From an uncultured Clostridia bacterium (GTDB taxonomy: Bacteria > Bacillota > Clostridia > TANB77 > CAG-508), in assembly GCA_944389715.1 (NCBI GenBank), contig CALXNI010000052.1, positions 1 through 5,764 on the forward strand: 5,764 nt of DNA. Direction: 5' to 3'. The notes under the pieces were generated by a model, which was given only the letters and a program-made list of their open reading frames with translations, was not told the origin of the DNA and did not search any database. Made by a program: the position numbers and the translations under genes. Shown here in pieces: positions 4,587-5,764 of this stretch (its first letter is position 1; each line of letters opens with the position of its first letter).

Positions 4587-5764
4587 ATGGAAGAAAATTT
4601 AGTTAACAACAATAATGAAAAGAAAAATTTAGAAAAAACAAAAAAGAAAAATTATAGACCTAGAAAGCAAAAAAAGATTCAAGAAAGTTCTATAAAAAAT
4701 AAAGAGCAAAGTATATTTAAAAAAGAAAATTTAAAAATAATACCACTTGGTGGATTATTAGAAATTGGTAAAAATATTACAGTGTTTGAATATGGAAATG
4801 ATATTGTGCTAGTTGATTGTGGCTTAGCGTTTCCAGAAGATGATATGCTTGGAATTGATTTGGTAATACCAGATTTATCATATTTAGAAAAAAATAAAGA
4901 AAAAATAAGAGGACTTGTTATAACACATGGTCATGAGGATCATATAGGTTCAATACCATATTTGTTAAAACAATTTAATGTACCAATATATGCAACAAAA
5001 CTTACAATTGGATTAATTGAACACAAGTTAGAAGAGCATAAATTACTAAGAAGTACAAAATTAAAAATAGTAAATCCAGGTCAAACAATTAGTTTAGGTT
5101 CAATGAAAGTAGAGTTTATTAGAACAACACATAGTATACCAGATGCTTGTTCACTTGCAATTCATACACCAGTAGGAACAGTAGTTCATACAGGAGATTT
5201 TAAAATAGACTACACTCCTATAGATGGAGAAATGATGGACTTTGGAAGACTTGCAGCACTTGGAAACAAAGGCGTTTTAGCACTTATGTCTGATAGTACA
5301 AACAGTGAAAGAAAAGGATATACAATGTCAGAAAGTACAGTAGGAGAAGTGCTTGACAAATTATTTATTAACTGTACAAAAAGAATTGTTGTTGCTACCT
5401 TTTCATCAAATGTTCATAGAGTTCAGCAGATTGTAAATTCAGCAGTAAAATATGGAAGAAAGATTGCAATATGTGGTAGAAGCATGATAAACATGATTGA
5501 AACAGCAAGAAAATTTGGGTATATAAAAGTGCCAGACAATGTATTTATAGATATTGATATGATAAAATCTTATCCAGATGATAAGCTTACAATCATCACA
5601 ACAGGAAGCCAAGGAGAGACAATGTCTGCTTTAACAAGAATGGCATCAGGAGAGCACAAAAAAGTCCAAATAACACCAAATGACTTAATTATAATATCTG
5701 CAAACCCAATACCAGGGAACGAAAATTCTGTATCAAAAGTAATAGATGACTTAATGAAAATAGG
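4587..5764 (+). CDS. rnj: Ribonuclease J, N-terminal part (runs off the window)
   Basis: RNase J is the metallo-beta-lactamase/beta-CASP ribonuclease (5'-3' exonuclease and endonuclease) central to mRNA decay and rRNA maturation in Bacillota. 392 codons are visible of an expected 590-600. After a Lys/Asn-rich extension of about 48 residues comes the core: LKIIPLGGLLEIGKN, then the Zn motif HGHEDH (114-119), H182 in HSIPD, HTGDFK with D204, SDSTNSE, the beta-CASP part with GRSM (297-300), GSQGE (340-344) and PIPGN (374-378). The later SGHGG-type motif and C-terminal domain are beyond the window. The ATG at 4587 is the only reasonable start, since an in-frame TAA lies at 4575, yet the best Shine-Dalgarno, AGGAG (4567-4571), is 15 nt away, longer than usual. 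The basic extension is common in clostridial RNase J and may bind RNA. J1 versus J2 cannot be settled here. Confidence 0.97.
   Translation, partial: MEENLVNNNNEKKNLEKTKKKNYRPRKQKKIQESSIKNKEQSIFKKENLKIIPLGGLLEIGKNITVFEYGNDIVLVDCGLAFPEDDMLGIDLVIPDLSYLEKNKEKIRGLVITHGHEDHIGSIPYLLKQFNVPIYATKLTIGLIEHKLEEHKLLRSTKLKIVNPGQTISLGSMKVEFIRTTHSIPDACSLAIHTPVGTVVHTGDFKIDYTPIDGEMMDFGRLAALGNKGVLALMSDSTNSERKGYTMSESTVGEVLDKLFINCTKRIVVATFSSNVHRVQQIVNSAVKYGRKIAICGRSMINMIETARKFGYIKVPDNVFIDIDMIKSYPDDKLTIITTGSQGETMSALTRMASGEHKKVQITPNDLIIISANPIPGNENSVSKVIDDLMKI

Overview
The window is AT-rich, AGA/ATA-codon-heavy DNA with strong Shine-Dalgarno sites. It carries a CIRCE-type heat-shock operator, RNase J and small Gly/Cys-rich proteins of a kind common in clostridia. 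Together these point to a low-GC Bacillota chromosome, most likely class Clostridia. I cannot name a species. No phage, transposase or CRISPR genes are visible.

Layout. 1-1108 (+) is the 3' end of dnaE (replicative DNA polymerase III alpha), with an apparent +1 frameshift near base 73. 1109-1267 is the groESL control region: a promoter, a variant CIRCE operator for HrcA and a strong ribosome binding site. 1268-3320 (+) is groES-groEL, the chaperonin operon, split by a 107-bp miniature inverted-repeat element (1536-1642). 3321-3613 holds a heptamer repeat patch and a complete small transcription unit: promoter, overlapping dyad, 42-codon highly basic ORF and terminator. 3627-3911 (-) holds two tiny genes for Cys-rich proteins (40 and 32 aa), each with a short hydrophobic segment and its own ribosome binding site. 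They converge on the small basic gene. 3997-4162 is a second, longer, inverted copy of the miniature element. 4151-4525 is a consensus promoter (TTGACA-N17-TATAAT) followed by about 340 nt of non-coding, hairpin-rich sequence and a perfect intrinsic terminator. 4587-5764 (+) is the first 392 codons of RNase J, running off the window.

How the parts fit. The chaperonin operon is standard housekeeping under probable HrcA control. The accessory interest lies between groEL and the RNase J gene: three very small genes, a heptad-repeat element present twice in opposite orientation, and an unassigned RNA that is either a free small RNA or a transcription-attenuation leader for RNase J. The right end of the second repeat copy supplies the -35 box of that RNA's promoter.
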